In this document: in pieces, positions 1 through 10,224 of the stretch
Layout of the letters: the number at the start of each line of letters is the position of its first letter
Numbering within the stretch: the stretch's first letter is position 1
Source: Pempheris klunzingeri
Lineage: Eukaryota > Chordata > Actinopteri > Acropomatiformes > Pempheridae
NCBI RefSeq assembly: GCF_042242105.1
Contig: NC_092029.1
Coordinates: forward strand, 20,508,885 to 20,572,884
Direction of reading: 5' to 3'
Length of the DNA stretch: 64,000 nucleotides
Translations under genes and position numbers: made by a program
Notes under the pieces: generated by a model
What the model was told of the DNA's origin: nothing
The model's input: the letters and a program-made list of their open reading frames with translations, nothing else
Database searches by the model: none

Positions 1-1
1 G

Positions 2-94
2 CGCACAGCCCTGGGGGGAGCCAGTGCTGAAGGTAATCATTTGAATGCAAATGTGCTTAAGGAACCATTCAATGATCCATTTCTGTTCCGAAAG
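2..94 (+). other. Possible 3' end of an unidentified coding exon
   Basis: From base 2 the plus strand is open for 31 codons and ends in CTG-TTC-CGA-AAG followed at once by GTGAGT, a near-ideal splice donor. The translation (ending NDPFLFRK) is not one I recognise. An open run of this length can occur by chance, so the donor is the stronger half of the evidence. A BEL/Pao element is inserted directly at the donor: its first target-duplication base is base 95. If real, the exon belongs to a plus-strand gene lying mainly left of the window. Confidence 0.25.
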
Positions 95-99
95 GTGAG

Positions 100-438
100 T
101 GAAAAAACTGTGGCTTTTGTGGCGCAGGCTCACTGAACATCTCATGTGGGTGCACATTGAAACACAGGATCCTTCATCATGTTCCAACTATTTCATTTAC
201 CACAAAACAACTGCTTGACTGGATGACTGGATGATTTTGGATCATTAATGCATCCGTCTTTAGGTCGCTTCAACTAAGGTACTCGCAATACACTCAGGAA
301 TATCCATTCCTTTGTTCTGGTGTGAAGGGAAAAGAGGGAGTCGGAGGCCTCAAGGGCTGGCCTATATAGTCTTGGGAGGTGTGGCCTTCTCACTGACAGC
401 TAGGTGAATAGGTGGGGAAAAGACTTGTCATTTTAACA
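100..438 (-). repeat. 3' LTR of the BEL/Pao element
   Basis: This 339-bp LTR lies at the downstream end in the element's own (minus) orientation. It contains a TATA-like GCCTATATAG stretch at about 359-368. It matches the 1987-2330 copy with few substitutions and a short indel near base 196, so the two LTRs have diverged only slightly and the insertion is fairly recent. Confidence 0.85.
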
Positions 439-474
439 GCCGCCCCTTCAAATGGCACATTTCAATGTGAATAA

Positions 475-960
475 TCACAAGTCTTTCAAATCTGCTTCCA
501 CTGGTGACAGAATAACTAGTCGGGCTACTGGTCTGAGAAACATTCTCTTTTCTGATGTGACCTCCACAGTTCGGGTTCTTCCATCTTGGCTGGGTAGAAC
601 GCGTTTCACTTTTCCGACAGGCCGTAACCCTCTTGGTAGTTGGGGGTCCATTACTAGTACTGTTGTTCCCTCTTTCACATTCTGTGTCCTTTTGCCACTT
701 ATTCCGTACCTTTAGGTTCAGTAGGTAGTTCCCAATGAAGCTTGACCAAAACCCATCCGCCAGTATTTCACTGTGCCTCCATCGCCTCCGTCCTAGCAAG
801 TTGGTATCTGCGTAGACTGCCTGTGGAAGAGAAGAAGGAGGACATTTGGGGGAACGGGATCAGGATCTGCTACATCAGAGGACGCATATCCTATTGGTTT
901 GGAGTTTACAATTCCCTCCATCTCCACTAGCACTGTGTGCAATACCTCCTCCAAAACACT
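475..960 (-). pseudogene. BEL/Pao integrase C-terminal and DUF5641 remnant
   Basis: Minus-strand frames give segments typical of the end of BEL/Pao pol proteins. At about 960-800 there is an integrase-like piece with NSKPIGYASSDVADPDP. At about 800-690 there is LGRRRWRHSEILADGFWSSF. At 678-475 there is a DUF5641-like tail with VLVMDPQLPRGLRPVGKV and RPVARLVIL. The pieces lie in different frames, so frameshifts are present. The rest of pol is absent. Confidence 0.75.
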
Positions 961-999
961 CTGGCTTCCTTCCACCGGCTCGACTTGGCCCTACTCGGG

Positions 1000-1950
1000 T
1001 TACAACAGCTTGACATTCAGCCTCTCCTTCAAGCCAGGCAGAAAAAGCTGCCATACAGCCTGCTGAGGCATGTGTTGGTACTGGTATGGTGCTAAATTTC
1101 TTGGATGATAAACAGATGCTTGTGAACTGGTCAATGAAACGTGGGGTGCAGGAATAGGTGGGTGGTACAATTGGTGAGGAGACACATGGGAACAAGAGGC
1201 TGGATGCATGTGGTGAGGAATTTGCAGGTTTGGAATAGGTAAAGGGGGCTGAATAGCAGGCATGTGGGTAAAAGGGGTGTTGGACGACAACCTAGAGCTT
1301 GAGGGTATATTGGACGGGGGCACCGACACTGGGAAGGCAGAACTCCGAGGTGTTCTACAGACAAGTGCTGGGGGCAGTAGCATGTGGGCTGCTAAGGTTG
1401 AAGGTAATAAACTTGAGGGTTCCTGGTGTTGCGGCTCTAGACTATATCTAGACTATAAAGCAGGTCTTTTCTGTTCATATTCTGCTAAAGTAGAGGACTT
1501 ACAGGCTTGAGGACACAATGTTTGGACTAATTGGGAAATTTTTCCCATGTTCAGAGCAGGAACAGGTCCCAATAGGTTGGGTTCAGATTGGGCCTTCCCG
1601 CCCTGAGCTCCCGTGTCAGTTGGTTATAGCTGTTCACGTTCGTATTGTGCTTGGTGAGGTTCCTGAGATCCACATTCCCCCTCTGAATCTCCATCTGAGT
1701 AGCTTTGTTCATACTGTCCAACTCTACCAGTTAAATCTTTAACCATATTCTTTAACTGTGCTACTTCCTGTCTTAATAAATCAGTCTCTGATGTCTCTGG
1801 AACAGGTTGTGTACAGTCTCTTAACTGTTTAGGGTGATTGCCATAAAGCTCGGTTTGGTAATCTTGAAGATATCTTGGAGGGAACCTTTCCCTCTGGGGC
1901 CTTCCTCCTTCCTCGGCCTGCTCTCCAGGTGGAACAGCATGTGGATCCAT
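1000..1950 (-). pseudogene. BEL/Pao gag-like region
   Basis: A minus-strand reading frame from 1950 to 1624 starts MDPHAVPPGE, includes RERFPPRYLQDYQ and a probable coiled coil (LLRQEVAQLKNMVKDLTGRV), and ends with QYEREQL. It resembles the N-terminal region of fish BEL/Pao gag proteins. A second proline-rich segment follows at about 1383-1000. No zinc knuckle is visible. It sits immediately downstream of the 5' LTR, as gag should. Confidence 0.55.
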
Positions 1951-1986
1951 TATCCAGCATAGATGTTCCTCTGGCTCGAAGGACCG

Positions 1987-2330
1987 TGAAAAAACTGTGG
2001 CTCTTGTGGCGCAGGCTCACTGAACATCTGATGTGGGTGCACATTTAAACACAGGATCCTTCATCATGTTCCAACTATTTCATTTCCACTTTCTCAAAAC
2101 AACTGCTTGACTGGATGACTGGATGATTTTGGATCATTAATGCATCCGTCTTTAGGTCGCTTCAACTAAGGTACTCGCAATACACTCAGGAATATCCATT
2201 CCTTTGTTCTGGTGTGGAGGGAAAAGAGGGAGTTGGAGGCCTGAAGGGCTGGCCTATATAGTCTTGGGAGGTGTGGCCTTCTCACTGACAGCTAGGTGAA
2301 TAGGTGGGGAAAAGACTTGTCATTTTAACA
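1987..2330 (-). repeat. 5' LTR of the BEL/Pao element
   Basis: This 344-bp LTR contains the element's promoter in its minus orientation. It has the same TATA-like motif and TG/CA ends as the other LTR. Next to its inner end, on the minus strand, is GGTCCTTCGAGCCAGAGG, a candidate primer-binding site whose tRNA I could not assign. Confidence 0.85.
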
Positions 2331-2439
2331 GTGATCATCATCAGAAATCTGTCTACAATTACAGAAATAACAGCCAGACAAACAGGTTCACCAGCCACAA
2401 TGAAACCACCTAATACCCAAAAATCACAGAGTAAAACTG

Positions 2440-3345
2440 ATGTGTCATTATTAGCGTATTGTTAACTCCAAATGGTGTGATTCTGGACATGTTATGGTGG
2501 AGGCGCGTCTCTGCAGCCCGGACATTCAACTCATGGCGGTGGGTGTGATCTATCTGCCACGGGAGTTCTCTCACGGCATCGCTGTTATTGTTTTCATCCC
2601 CCCATCTGCGGTGGCGAGGACAGCGAGTGACGTCATCCACTCGGTTGACGCGGGAAGCTGAGAGGCAAAACGCAAATACAGGGAGAGGATTGAGGAAAAG
2701 ATGGGACAGAAGAACACCAAAGAGGTGTGGAATGGGATGAAGCAAATGACTGGCTGCAGTGTGACTCCATCTGGAGTACGGGGGGACCAGGAGTTAGCAA
2801 CTGAGCTCAACCTATTGAAAAATATGTTCAACACAACCCCCGTCCATGTGAGCTCAGACACCATGTCTAGCCCCTGCCAACACCCCTGCTACCATCCACA
2901 CGTCTGCTGAAGACTGTGTTCCCCTACCCATCGACACCCACTCAGCTTCACCTCACCACCAGCCAGGTTCAGCAGGAGTTCTTCAGGCTTAAGAGGAGCA
3001 AAGCTAGCGGACCTGACAACATCAACCCCAGGATGCTGAAAGTGTGCGCTGGGCAGCTGGCAGCTCCTCTTCTATCTCTCTCTGAGGCTGAGGAGAGTGC
3101 CGGAACTGTGGAAGACCTGCGTCGTCCCGGTGGTCAACTGGTTATGCCAACGAGGTGAATGAGCTGGTGAGGAAGGCCAGCTCAGTGGTTGGACTGGAGC
3201 TGGACAGCCTGGAGACAGTGGCAGAGAGGAGGACAAAGGACAAGATCAAGGTCATCCTGAAAACCCCCTCTCATCCCCTCCATGATGAGCTGTGGCAGCT
3301 GGGCAGCTCATTCAGTCAGTGGCTCATCAATCAATTTCTCTCAAG
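2440..3345 (+). mobile_element. L2/Rex1-like LINE ORF2 fragment with internal deletions
   Basis: Plus-strand frames read as scattered pieces of a jockey/L2/Rex1-type polyprotein. An endonuclease piece (CSPDIQLMAVGVIYLPREFS, about 2510-2570) is followed by a linker (KYRERIEEKMGQKNTKEVWN, about 2675-2730). The start of the reverse transcriptase (FFRLKRSKASGPDNINPRML, about 2980-3040) follows, and then the C-terminal tail (ERRTKDKIKVILKTPSHPLH, about 3210-3280). The RT catalytic core is deleted and several frameshifts are present. It is a dead copy. Confidence 0.75.
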
Positions 3346-3482
3346 AGAGACAGAGACAGCAACCAACATACTAACAGCGACTATAGCACTAACAACAGGA
3401 GTGTGACTAAAACATTAGCAGTATGGTAATACTGAAAAACAGTGGCCGACGATCCGCAACAGTGATTTATGAAGCAGAGAAC

Positions 3483-3570
3483 CACAGCAGGAGAACCAGG
3501 ACCAGGATCCACAGGAACCTGAGAAACACAGCAGGAGAACCAGGACCAGGATCCACAGGAACCTGAGAGA
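3483..3570. repeat. Two tandem copies of a 44-bp unit
   Basis: The unit beginning CACAGCAGGAGAACCAGG at 3483 is repeated almost exactly at 3527. It contains an internal ACCAGGACCAGGATCC stretch. It lies between LINE-derived sequence and the next interspersed repeat. Confidence 0.8.
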
Positions 3571-3659
3571 TGAGAAAAGCAAATAAAGGCTCCGGGGAAG
3601 ATAGCAAGTTAGTAACAGACGTTAAGCGGACATGAGACATAATGATGAAGAGGAGGAGA

Positions 3660-3975
3660 GAGGAGCTCAGTGCATCATAGGAGTCCCCTGGCAGTCTAAG
3701 TCTATAGCAGCATAACTAGGGTCTGCTCCAAGGCCTGAGCCAGCCCTAAACTATAAGCTTTATCAAAAAGGAAGGTTTTTAGTCTACTCTTATGTAGAGA
3801 GGGTGTCTGCCTGAACTCAAACTGGAAGGAGGTTCCACAGGAGAGGAGCCTGATAGCTGAAAGCTCTGGCTCCATCACTACTTTAGAGGACTTTAGGAAC
3901 CACCAGTAGACCTGCATTCTGGGAGCACTGTGCTCTAGTGGGGTAGTACGGTACTATGAGAAGGATTTTAAACTC
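3660..3975 (-). repeat. Interspersed repeat, copy 1 (partner at about 47556-47740)
   Basis: The stretch includes CCTGAGCCAGCCCTAAACTA and TTTAGTCTACTCTTATGTAG. Its reverse complement is closely similar to 47556-47740, which reads TAGTTTAGGGCTGGCTCAGG. I recognise it as a dispersed teleost repeat but cannot name its class. Confidence 0.65.
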
Positions 3976-3983
3976 TATTCTAG

Positions 3984-4031
3984 ATCTATCTATCTATCTA
4001 TCTATCTATCGAGAGAGAGAGAGAAAGAGAT
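3984..4031. repeat. (ATCT)n then (GA)n microsatellite
   Basis: About 27 bases of ATCT repeat (3984-4010) run straight into a GA-rich run (4011-4031). Confidence 0.9.
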
Positions 4032-4060
4032 AAACTATCTAGATACACTGTTGCTAGATA

Positions 4061-4296
4061 CACTGTTGCCCATAAAGTTGGAATAATTGTTCAATACCCC
4101 CAATTTAGTTAAAGCCTGAATACACAGTCTGCAAAGGTTCATTGTGGTTTAAGTTTCACTGTGATATATTTGGAAGAGTTTGATTAATAAAGTTGAGAAG
4201 ATATAAACTTTATTTATCAAGAATAAATCACATTGTCACAATCATTTCATGAGAAGAGGTGAAAAACATTTTATTGCAACTTGATGGGCAACAGTG
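4061..4296. mobile_element. Tc1/mariner-type MITE (236 bp)
   Basis: The ends are inverted repeats: CACTGTTGCCCATAAAGTTG at 4061 matches, with two mismatches, the reverse complement of the end at 4277-4296. Both ends abut TA dinucleotides (4059-4060 and 4297-4298), the Tc1/mariner target duplication. There is no coding potential inside. Confidence 0.75.
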
Positions 4297-4312
4297 TATA
4301 GAGATCTATATA

Positions 4313-5015
4313 CACTATTCACAAAAAGTTAGGGATATTTGGCTTTCGGGTGAAATTTCAGGATGAACCTAAAATGCATTCTAAACTTTCCAGGTGAACT
4401 TAATGTGACCTTCTCTAAACCTTTGAATGCACATGTCCAACTGTTCAGTGTTTCAGTACTTTCTGCACCAGCTGCTGTTCTCTAACAAGAAGCTTAACAG
4501 CAACATTCACAACAGGTTTGATCCATGAATCCACCAATACATTTCCTGCTTCAGTTAGAATTGGTATTTAAACAGTCCTCCTCATCCTGCTGTTCACATT
4601 CTGACATCATGAGACCAAGACAACACCTAACAGTTGATCAGCAGCACCTCAACACTGGAGGCTTCAAACAGGAAGTCCTCAGACGGAGGTGTTCACTGAG
4701 CTTAGAGGGTCACAGAGTGTCATCAGGAGGTTGTAACAGTGATACAGAGACTGGAAGAGTCACAGAAAGGAGAGGAGTGGACGTCCTTTGGCCACATCCC
4801 AATTTATTGAGACACTGAAATTTTTTTGTTGTGGTATACCTACCACTGTTGTTAGCTTTTCTTTCAATAAATTGTTTAAAATGAAGAAATTACCATTGCA
4901 TGCTTCTACTTAAATGTCCTACTTTCCTGATATAATATCACTGTCGCATTAACTTTTTACATTTTCCATAAATTTCACCTGAAAGTCGAATATCCCTAAC
5001 TTTTTGTGAGTAGTG
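4313..5015 (+). mobile_element. Tc1-like transposon deletion derivative (703 bp)
   Basis: Inverted terminal repeats of about 45 bp begin CACTATTCACAAAAAGTTAG at 4313 and return in reverse complement at about 4970-5015, flanked by TA on both sides. Inside, a plus-strand frame begins MRPRQHLTVDQQH at about 4609, like the N terminus of Tc1-type transposases. It then breaks off, keeping only DTETGR. The DDE catalytic domain is missing. Its left end lies only 16 bp from the MITE at 4061-4296. Confidence 0.75.
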
Positions 5016-5017
5016 TA

Positions 5018-5990
5018 TGTAGACAGATGGAGCCGCAGTAAAAAAGGAAGGACCCTCTGCCCTGTTCTTCAAGCACACCCACTTTACTAAAACTAATTAA
5101 ACATTTGAAATGACATCACATTTGCCAGCTAGCCTACTGAACGCCCACTATTCAACATCTTTTAAGCTATGGGCCATTTAGGCTTGATGTCAAGTATACA
5201 GCTATAGCCTACTACTTTTCTATTTCATTATACCCGTTGCAATGACAAGACATTCATTATTCATTCATTCATGTTTATTTTAGATTTCATTCTGTCACCT
5301 TGAAACCACACAACCATGTAGTGTAGTCGGACAGAAATGAGGACGGAGAATCAAATCCCAAACAATCCATGAACCAAGAGATGACACGTCTCGGTTGCAC
5401 TTCATTTTATTGACCACTAGATGTCCTACTTGAGCACTGTGTCGTTGAAGCACATAACATTCTACCTATCAACCATACTATTATTTTTTAGCATTATCAT
5501 CATTGTTGTAAACTTTATTATTATGTCATATTGAACTCTCATTAACATGGTTGTTATTAGAACTGTCAATATCATTATTATTATCATTGTCATATAGTAT
5601 ATTATTATTACTATACCAGTAGTTATGGTTGATGGTAGTACTGTACTTGCACATATTTATCCATCCCATATTATACTATCATACCAAACAGCAACACATC
5701 AGGCCTTCACAGCTGCACTATTCTCACACCTGCTGCTAATTATATATGACGTCACTGTCATACATTGACACGTTAGCATGGTTAGCTAGCGTTAGCTAAT
5801 TAGCTAGCGTTAGCTAATTCGCTAGCTTCTGACCACCATGTGTTTGTGTTTGGCCATTCAGCCTCAGACTGACCTCATTAACCAAAGCCAACTCCGCGTT
5901 TTGACGATGTTGTCAACTTGGTGACTTTCTCCGGTGTTTTGGAGACTTTCTCCGGTGTTTTGGAGACCCTGACGTAAAAGCAGTATCACT
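5018..5990. other. AT-rich intergenic DNA without a gene
   Basis: I see no coding signal here. The stretch holds ATT-rich simple sequence (about 5500-5620), two tandem 18-bp units built on TAGCTAGCGTTAGCTAAT (5783-5818) and two tandem 22-bp units starting GACTTTCTCCGG (5922-5965). Confidence 0.6.
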
Positions 5991-5999
5991 CTGCAGTCA

Positions 6000-6300
6000 T
6001 TGTCCTCAGTGGTGGGTGTTGCCGTTAGCTCCTCCCCCTCCCAAAGCTCAGTAGCCTCGCGCAGCCGCAGAGAGGACAGAGGAGAGCCGCTCCACTCCGC
6101 GTGCACGCTGCTCATGAATCGCGCACGCGCAGAGCCGCCACCGATCCCGCCCTGGCTCACAGAGCGGGATGGAAATGTGAATGTTTCTTGGCTGTCACAT
6201 GAAATTAAATCATTACATTTGAGCCACACAGCCTCAGTCACTTCCTCACCTCGTCCACTGTGTGTGTGTGTGCCTGTCTGTGACAGAAGCTAATCTAGCT
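6000..6300. promoter_or_regulatory. GC/CpG-rich stretch ahead of a hAT-like relic
   Basis: This stretch is clearly richer in CpG than its surroundings (for example CGCGCACGCGCAGAGCCGCC at about 6119). It directly precedes the hAT-like ORF start at 6313. It could be the element's own 5' promoter region or a small CpG island. I see no core promoter motif that decides between them. Confidence 0.35.
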
Positions 6301-6312
6301 AGCTGGCTCATC

Positions 6313-7090
6313 ATGTCTCAGTCTAAAGTGGACGCTCAGAAACAGAGAAAGGAGTGGGAATCAAACCTGAATTCAAAGGCTGGTTGAAGCCGTTTATTGG
6401 AGACGATACACGGGCATGCTGCCTGGATTGTAAGGCTGATTTCTACGCTAAACTTTGTGATATACAAAAAACACGACAACTCAAAAACATAGTGACAAGA
6501 CAAAGCCTTCCAACACTTCCACCCAAAGCAAGCTGCCATTAATGAGGAAAACGCTAACTGAAGCCTCCATGATATTAGCTACTGCTGAACACTGTTCCAT
6601 GCTGCCATGTTGACCCATAGGTTCCAACCCCCGACCTTCTGGTTGAGGGACGAGCCACTCTACCGCTGATCCACAGCCACCCGTGTGGTCCCACTGGGGA
6701 AGTGTGTGAAGCTGCTTTCTCAGACTCCTCTGCTGCTCCTCACTTCAAAATGCTCAGGACAAAGTGCACAGAAATGATTCATGGTGTTCTAGCACCACAC
6801 TTTCTAAAAGAGTTGGTCCAGATGTGGGTGAGCAGCGTTTCAGCCTCCTCCTCCTCCATGAGTCCACAGATGGAGGTGTTTCTAAGTACCCGGGGGGTTG
6901 TGATGAGGTGCTGTGTACCAAACACGCAATTGTCTCAACATTTCTGGGGCTTGTTGAATTGGAGGGAGGAGATGCCAGATCTATAGCCCGAGCTGTTGTG
7001 TTGCCATCATTTTCTCACATTGCCATTGACAGTTTTTTCTATTGTCTCTTTTTTGGTCGTTATCGGTTGTTAATGTTGTCGAGTTAAAAC
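6313..7090 (+). pseudogene. hAT-type transposase-derived pseudogene, 5' half
   Basis: The reading begins MSQSKVDAQKQRKEWESN at 6313 and shifts frame to GWLKPFIGDDTRACCLDCKA, a BED-like zinc-finger region. It resumes after a gap with FKMLRTKCTEMIHGVLAPHF and RFSLLL-HESTD-G-SKYPG (about 6740-6890), then TFLGLVELEGGDARSIARAV (about 6940-7000). This is the N-terminal half of the ZBED/hAT proteins common in fish. There are several frameshifts and stops. A SINE at about 6585-6682 interrupts it. The C-terminal dimerisation domain is not seen. Confidence 0.65.
6585..6682 (-). mobile_element. tRNA-derived SINE fragment inserted in the hAT relic
   Basis: Read on the minus strand from about 6682, the sequence looks like a tRNA-related SINE head. 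It has a box A-like TGGATCAGCGGTAGAGTGG and a degenerate box B-like GGGGGTTGGAACC, then body sequence TATGGGTCAACATGG. It splits the reading of the hAT relic. It is not a functional tRNA: box B has lost its TTCGA core. Confidence 0.6.
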
Positions 7091-7096
7091 CGTCTA

Positions 7097-7490
7097 TACC
7101 AGGGGTGTCCAAACTTTTTTCACCGAGGGCCACATACAGAAAAACATCCAAAGGGCTGGGCCGCTCACTAGAAGTGAGCTATATTGCTCACCTTTCACTG
7201 TATATTGCCTCCCCTCTAGTGGATTAAAGTTGGCAAAATCAATCAAATGGAGGTAAATTCTGCTTGATAACTGAATATGATTCAAGAAAAAAAAACAGCC
7301 TTTCATTTCGATTAGTGGCCTTTCATTTATTAGTTGTGGTCCAAGCTGCTCTTTGCCTTGTAGGCTCTGGTTCAGTGTGTTCAGGTGATCAGTGAGATCC
7401 ACTAAACATGCCAACCAGAGAGGGTCACTGAGCTCATGAAGAGCTCCTTGTCTCTTCAAAACAGCTCAATTTCTGATCGTACACCCGTCA
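7097..7490 (-). mobile_element. Second hAT element remnant with terminal repeat
   Basis: The left edge CAGGGGTGTCCAAAC is a hAT-type terminal repeat sequence frequent in fish. A minus-strand frame (about 7459-7320) reads KRQGALHELSDPLWLACLVD then LTDHLNTLNQSLQGKEQL, a well-conserved piece of hAT transposases of the ZBED5/GTF2IRD2-like type. It is truncated and has the opposite orientation to the relic at 6313-7090, so it is a separate insertion. Confidence 0.7.
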
Positions 7491-7499
7491 TAACCAAAA

Positions 7500-8755
7500 T
7501 AACAAGCTTACTGTTGTGCGATAGTCAAATATAGTGGTCCTATATGTGTTTAAAAGCGTCTACTGCTGTGTGCTCCAGCTTAGTTGTGTTACACTAAACA
7601 AATCACAGGTGGGAACTAATGAGCTAAATCATGAGGCCACCCACCGTTGGGGAACTGACACAGCAGGTTAACTTTTTTGAAACAGTATTCATAATAACTG
7701 AGAAGAAAATAAAGAGTAAATCTGGCTTCACTTAGTGACATTTATTTGTATTTTCCAACATTTGAATACTGTTTGAATTACTTATATGAACAATCTTTTT
7801 TCAAAGAATAATTCAGAACATTCTTTCTTTGTCCTCAAAAATGACAAATAACTGCACATCCTTAAACTTAAAAAGTGCCTGCTGCCAACTATTACTCAAT
7901 GATAAAACAAATCAAGCGATCGGCCAATCACGCTCGTTATTCCGAGACCAACGTCACTAGTATCCAGGTGCTCGTATCTCACGCTAAACCAATTACAATT
8001 GGTTGGAAGTGTCACATGATAAGAGATGCCTTCAGAGTTCGCAAAAACTGTTAAGCAAGGCTGATTGGAACCACACGTTCGCGAAAACTGTCAAATTATC
8101 GTACAGAGGGCAATTATTGTACACCTGGCAACACTGGTTCCGTGTATCTTCTTATTTCTAGGTCAAGCGGAGTGGTTGTGTGTCCACCTGACACTGAGTC
8201 TTCAGGTCATTTCTAATTTATTTTAAATCCGGTGGTTTTCTATTAGCGTTGTTTTGCGCTACATGGCCGCGGGCCCTGAAGCTGCTCGGTGCTCCGTTTA
8301 AGATTCCCGCCACTTCTATTTTCGATGTCGTCACGACCACGTCATCCAGCACCAGCGTGTCCAGATGAGGCAGGCAGGAAGTCAGACAAATAAACGGCAA
8401 ACAGAATCCGGTCAGTTTTCAAAATAAAAGCCCCAGTGCAGACTGTGAATCGTATATTCCACCATAAGATCAACATTATTTCATAATCGGTGGCACCAGT
8501 GCCAGACATTAGCTGGTCAGAAGGGTTTTTAACACCATGTTCACCATGCAGAACATCTGTCTGCAACTACAGTGCAGCCAGCGCAAGACATGACATGACA
8601 GTGGCTGTCAAGGTTGAGTTAACTGCAGTGAGTCAGTTAACTATGAGTTAAGGGTGACTCAAATGTCAGTTACACAGCAAAATCTAGTTCATCAGCAAGA
8701 GATGGCCTGGGAATGAGATAAATGAGCAAGTTCACGCTTCCTTTGCTCCGGTAGA
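7500..8755. other. Intergenic DNA, no gene seen
   Basis: There is no convincing coding frame. A moderately GC-rich part (about 8220-8400) looks repeat-derived, but I could not assign a class. Confidence 0.5.
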
Positions 8756-9048
8756 TGCATCTGGCCCCCCCCCCCAACCCTAACCCTAACCCTCGTTCAT
8801 CTAACATGGAACAGGTTCGATTGGATGACTGGCAGAGCAGCACTGCTGGGGCATTTTTGGAAACAACCAAAATGGCTGCTGATGCGGATCATTCTGTCGA
8901 ATCTGCATCCTTGCCATTATTAAACAAAGTGGAGCCTACATTTTCTCTGAACGAGGAACAGACAACTGCACTTCAGTGTTTTGCTCTGATGTGTTCCACA
9001 GGATTTGGCCAAAGTTTAATTCATATGTCACAAGAAAAAGTAGGATGA
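8755..9048 (+). pseudogene. Short ORF with a helicase-like fragment, uncertain
   Basis: This frame reads through to FSLNEEQTTALQCF and STGFGQSLIHMSQEKVG before its stop. The tail resembles the Q motif and Walker A loop of RecQ-like helicases (usual form PTGFGKSLIYQ), but the essential lysine is a glutamine here. The similarity is short. It may be a decayed piece of a repeat-borne helicase or a coincidence. Confidence 0.25.
8764..8793. repeat. Poly-C run with three telomere-like units
   Basis: About 12 C residues are followed by AACCCTAACCCTAACCCT (8776-8793), three copies of the vertebrate telomere hexamer. It is too short to be more than an interstitial trace. Confidence 0.7.
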
Positions 9049-9049
9049 A

Positions 9050-10224
9050 AAAAAGGACATTACTGGTAGAGGGTTCCCCCCTGCGGCTGTAAAGTATCAT
9101 CTCCTGGCTTCCGTAAAACCTTTGGTGCTCCTTTTACGGTTTTGTTCTACTTCTCTACTGGTTCGTTGATGTTTTCCACCCCAGGAAAGTCAGAAAATAT
9201 GAAAGCAGTTAGGATCTAGACCAAATAACATAAAAATTCATGTATTCAACAGCGTAATCAAATGGAATGAATGTGTGAAATAAGTGGTACAGTATGTCTT
9301 TTGGATCAAACTCCCTTTTTCTGTCAGCTCCAGCAATTCCATTAAATTCCATGACCTGAACTGGCAACCGTGTAAATGATCAGTATCCTCGCAAAACGGT
9401 AAACTTGAGCCGGTGACTTTCTCACGTTTCAAGCGCAAAGTCATCCTATAAACCAAAGTCTGACATGTGACTGGACCATGTGCTGTGTGGAGGCAGACAC
9501 ACTGTCTGCATCCTGGCAGAAGAGGGGGCTGCTGAGGAGAATATGCATGCGTGAGGTCATCATACACACAAGCACATGCTCTGCATCACCATGGAAACAA
9601 GCATCTCCTCACAGAGGCCGGATTCTTTTTCTTTCTTTTTGCTTTCTGTTTTCCACCGAGGCCTCCAGGTTTGGCAAGTGAGAGATGTCAAATGAGGAAT
9701 TTCATTCTAAAATGAGAGATTCGAAAAAAAAAAACTGAGCCTCCTACTCTCGGAATATGATTCACACCAATTCAAAACACCGATGTAGACTTTAAACCAT
9801 TGGACTATAGAGAAACAGAATCATGGATAACGTGCATATTTCCACCTTCTTTTCCAGTGTATGCAGCCCTGGATAAAGCATTATGATACAGCAGTAATCA
9901 GTATCAGTATCAAACCAGCACAACATAAGAGCCGTGTCACAAAAACACAGGTAGGAAGGTGCAGGTGTTCTTTTTAAGGGGTCTTTTACGATTGCAGAAT
10001 CAATTTAAAAGGTGCGTCTCTTCTTCAGAATCAATGTCAGCTAAGAAGGGCTGCAAGTAACATATATATTTATTTATTTTATTAATCAATTTTAAAAATG
10101 GTTGCCTGTTAATTTTCTAACCATTTGCCAAAATAATCTTAACCCAAGGTCCACTAGCTTTCACCAGAGCTTTCAACCCCCTGTCTCTCAGTCCTCATCA
10201 ATGGAGTTTGCTCAGTTGTCATGG
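9050..10224. other. Intergenic DNA, no gene seen
   Basis: I find no coding exon, RNA gene or recognisable repeat in this stretch beyond short A runs. Confidence 0.5.

Larger units (their letters stand above)
100..2330 (-). mobile_element. Non-autonomous BEL/Pao LTR retrotransposon (internally deleted)
   Basis: Two near-identical direct repeats (100-438 and 1987-2330) flank about 1.55 kb. Read on the minus strand, each LTR begins TGTTAAAATG and ends in CA. The flanks GTGAG (95-99) and GTGAT (2331-2335) look like a 5-bp target duplication with one mismatch. A purine-rich tract (GAAGGGGCGGC) precedes the 3' LTR at about 439-449. Internal sequence in minus order is a gag-like start (about 1950-1624), proline-rich gag-like sequence (about 1383-1000), the end of a BEL/Pao integrase (about 960-790) and the DUF5641-type tail (about 678-475). 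Protease, reverse transcriptase and most of the integrase are missing, so the copy cannot move by itself. Confidence 0.85.

Noticed and set aside
6612-6682. Functional tRNA gene on the minus strand
   Set aside because: Box B is degenerate and the flanks continue as SINE body; no proper cloverleaf acceptor stem is apparent.
8776-8793. Interstitial telomere or chromosome fusion point
   Set aside because: Only three hexamer units next to a poly-C run; too little to indicate a fusion.
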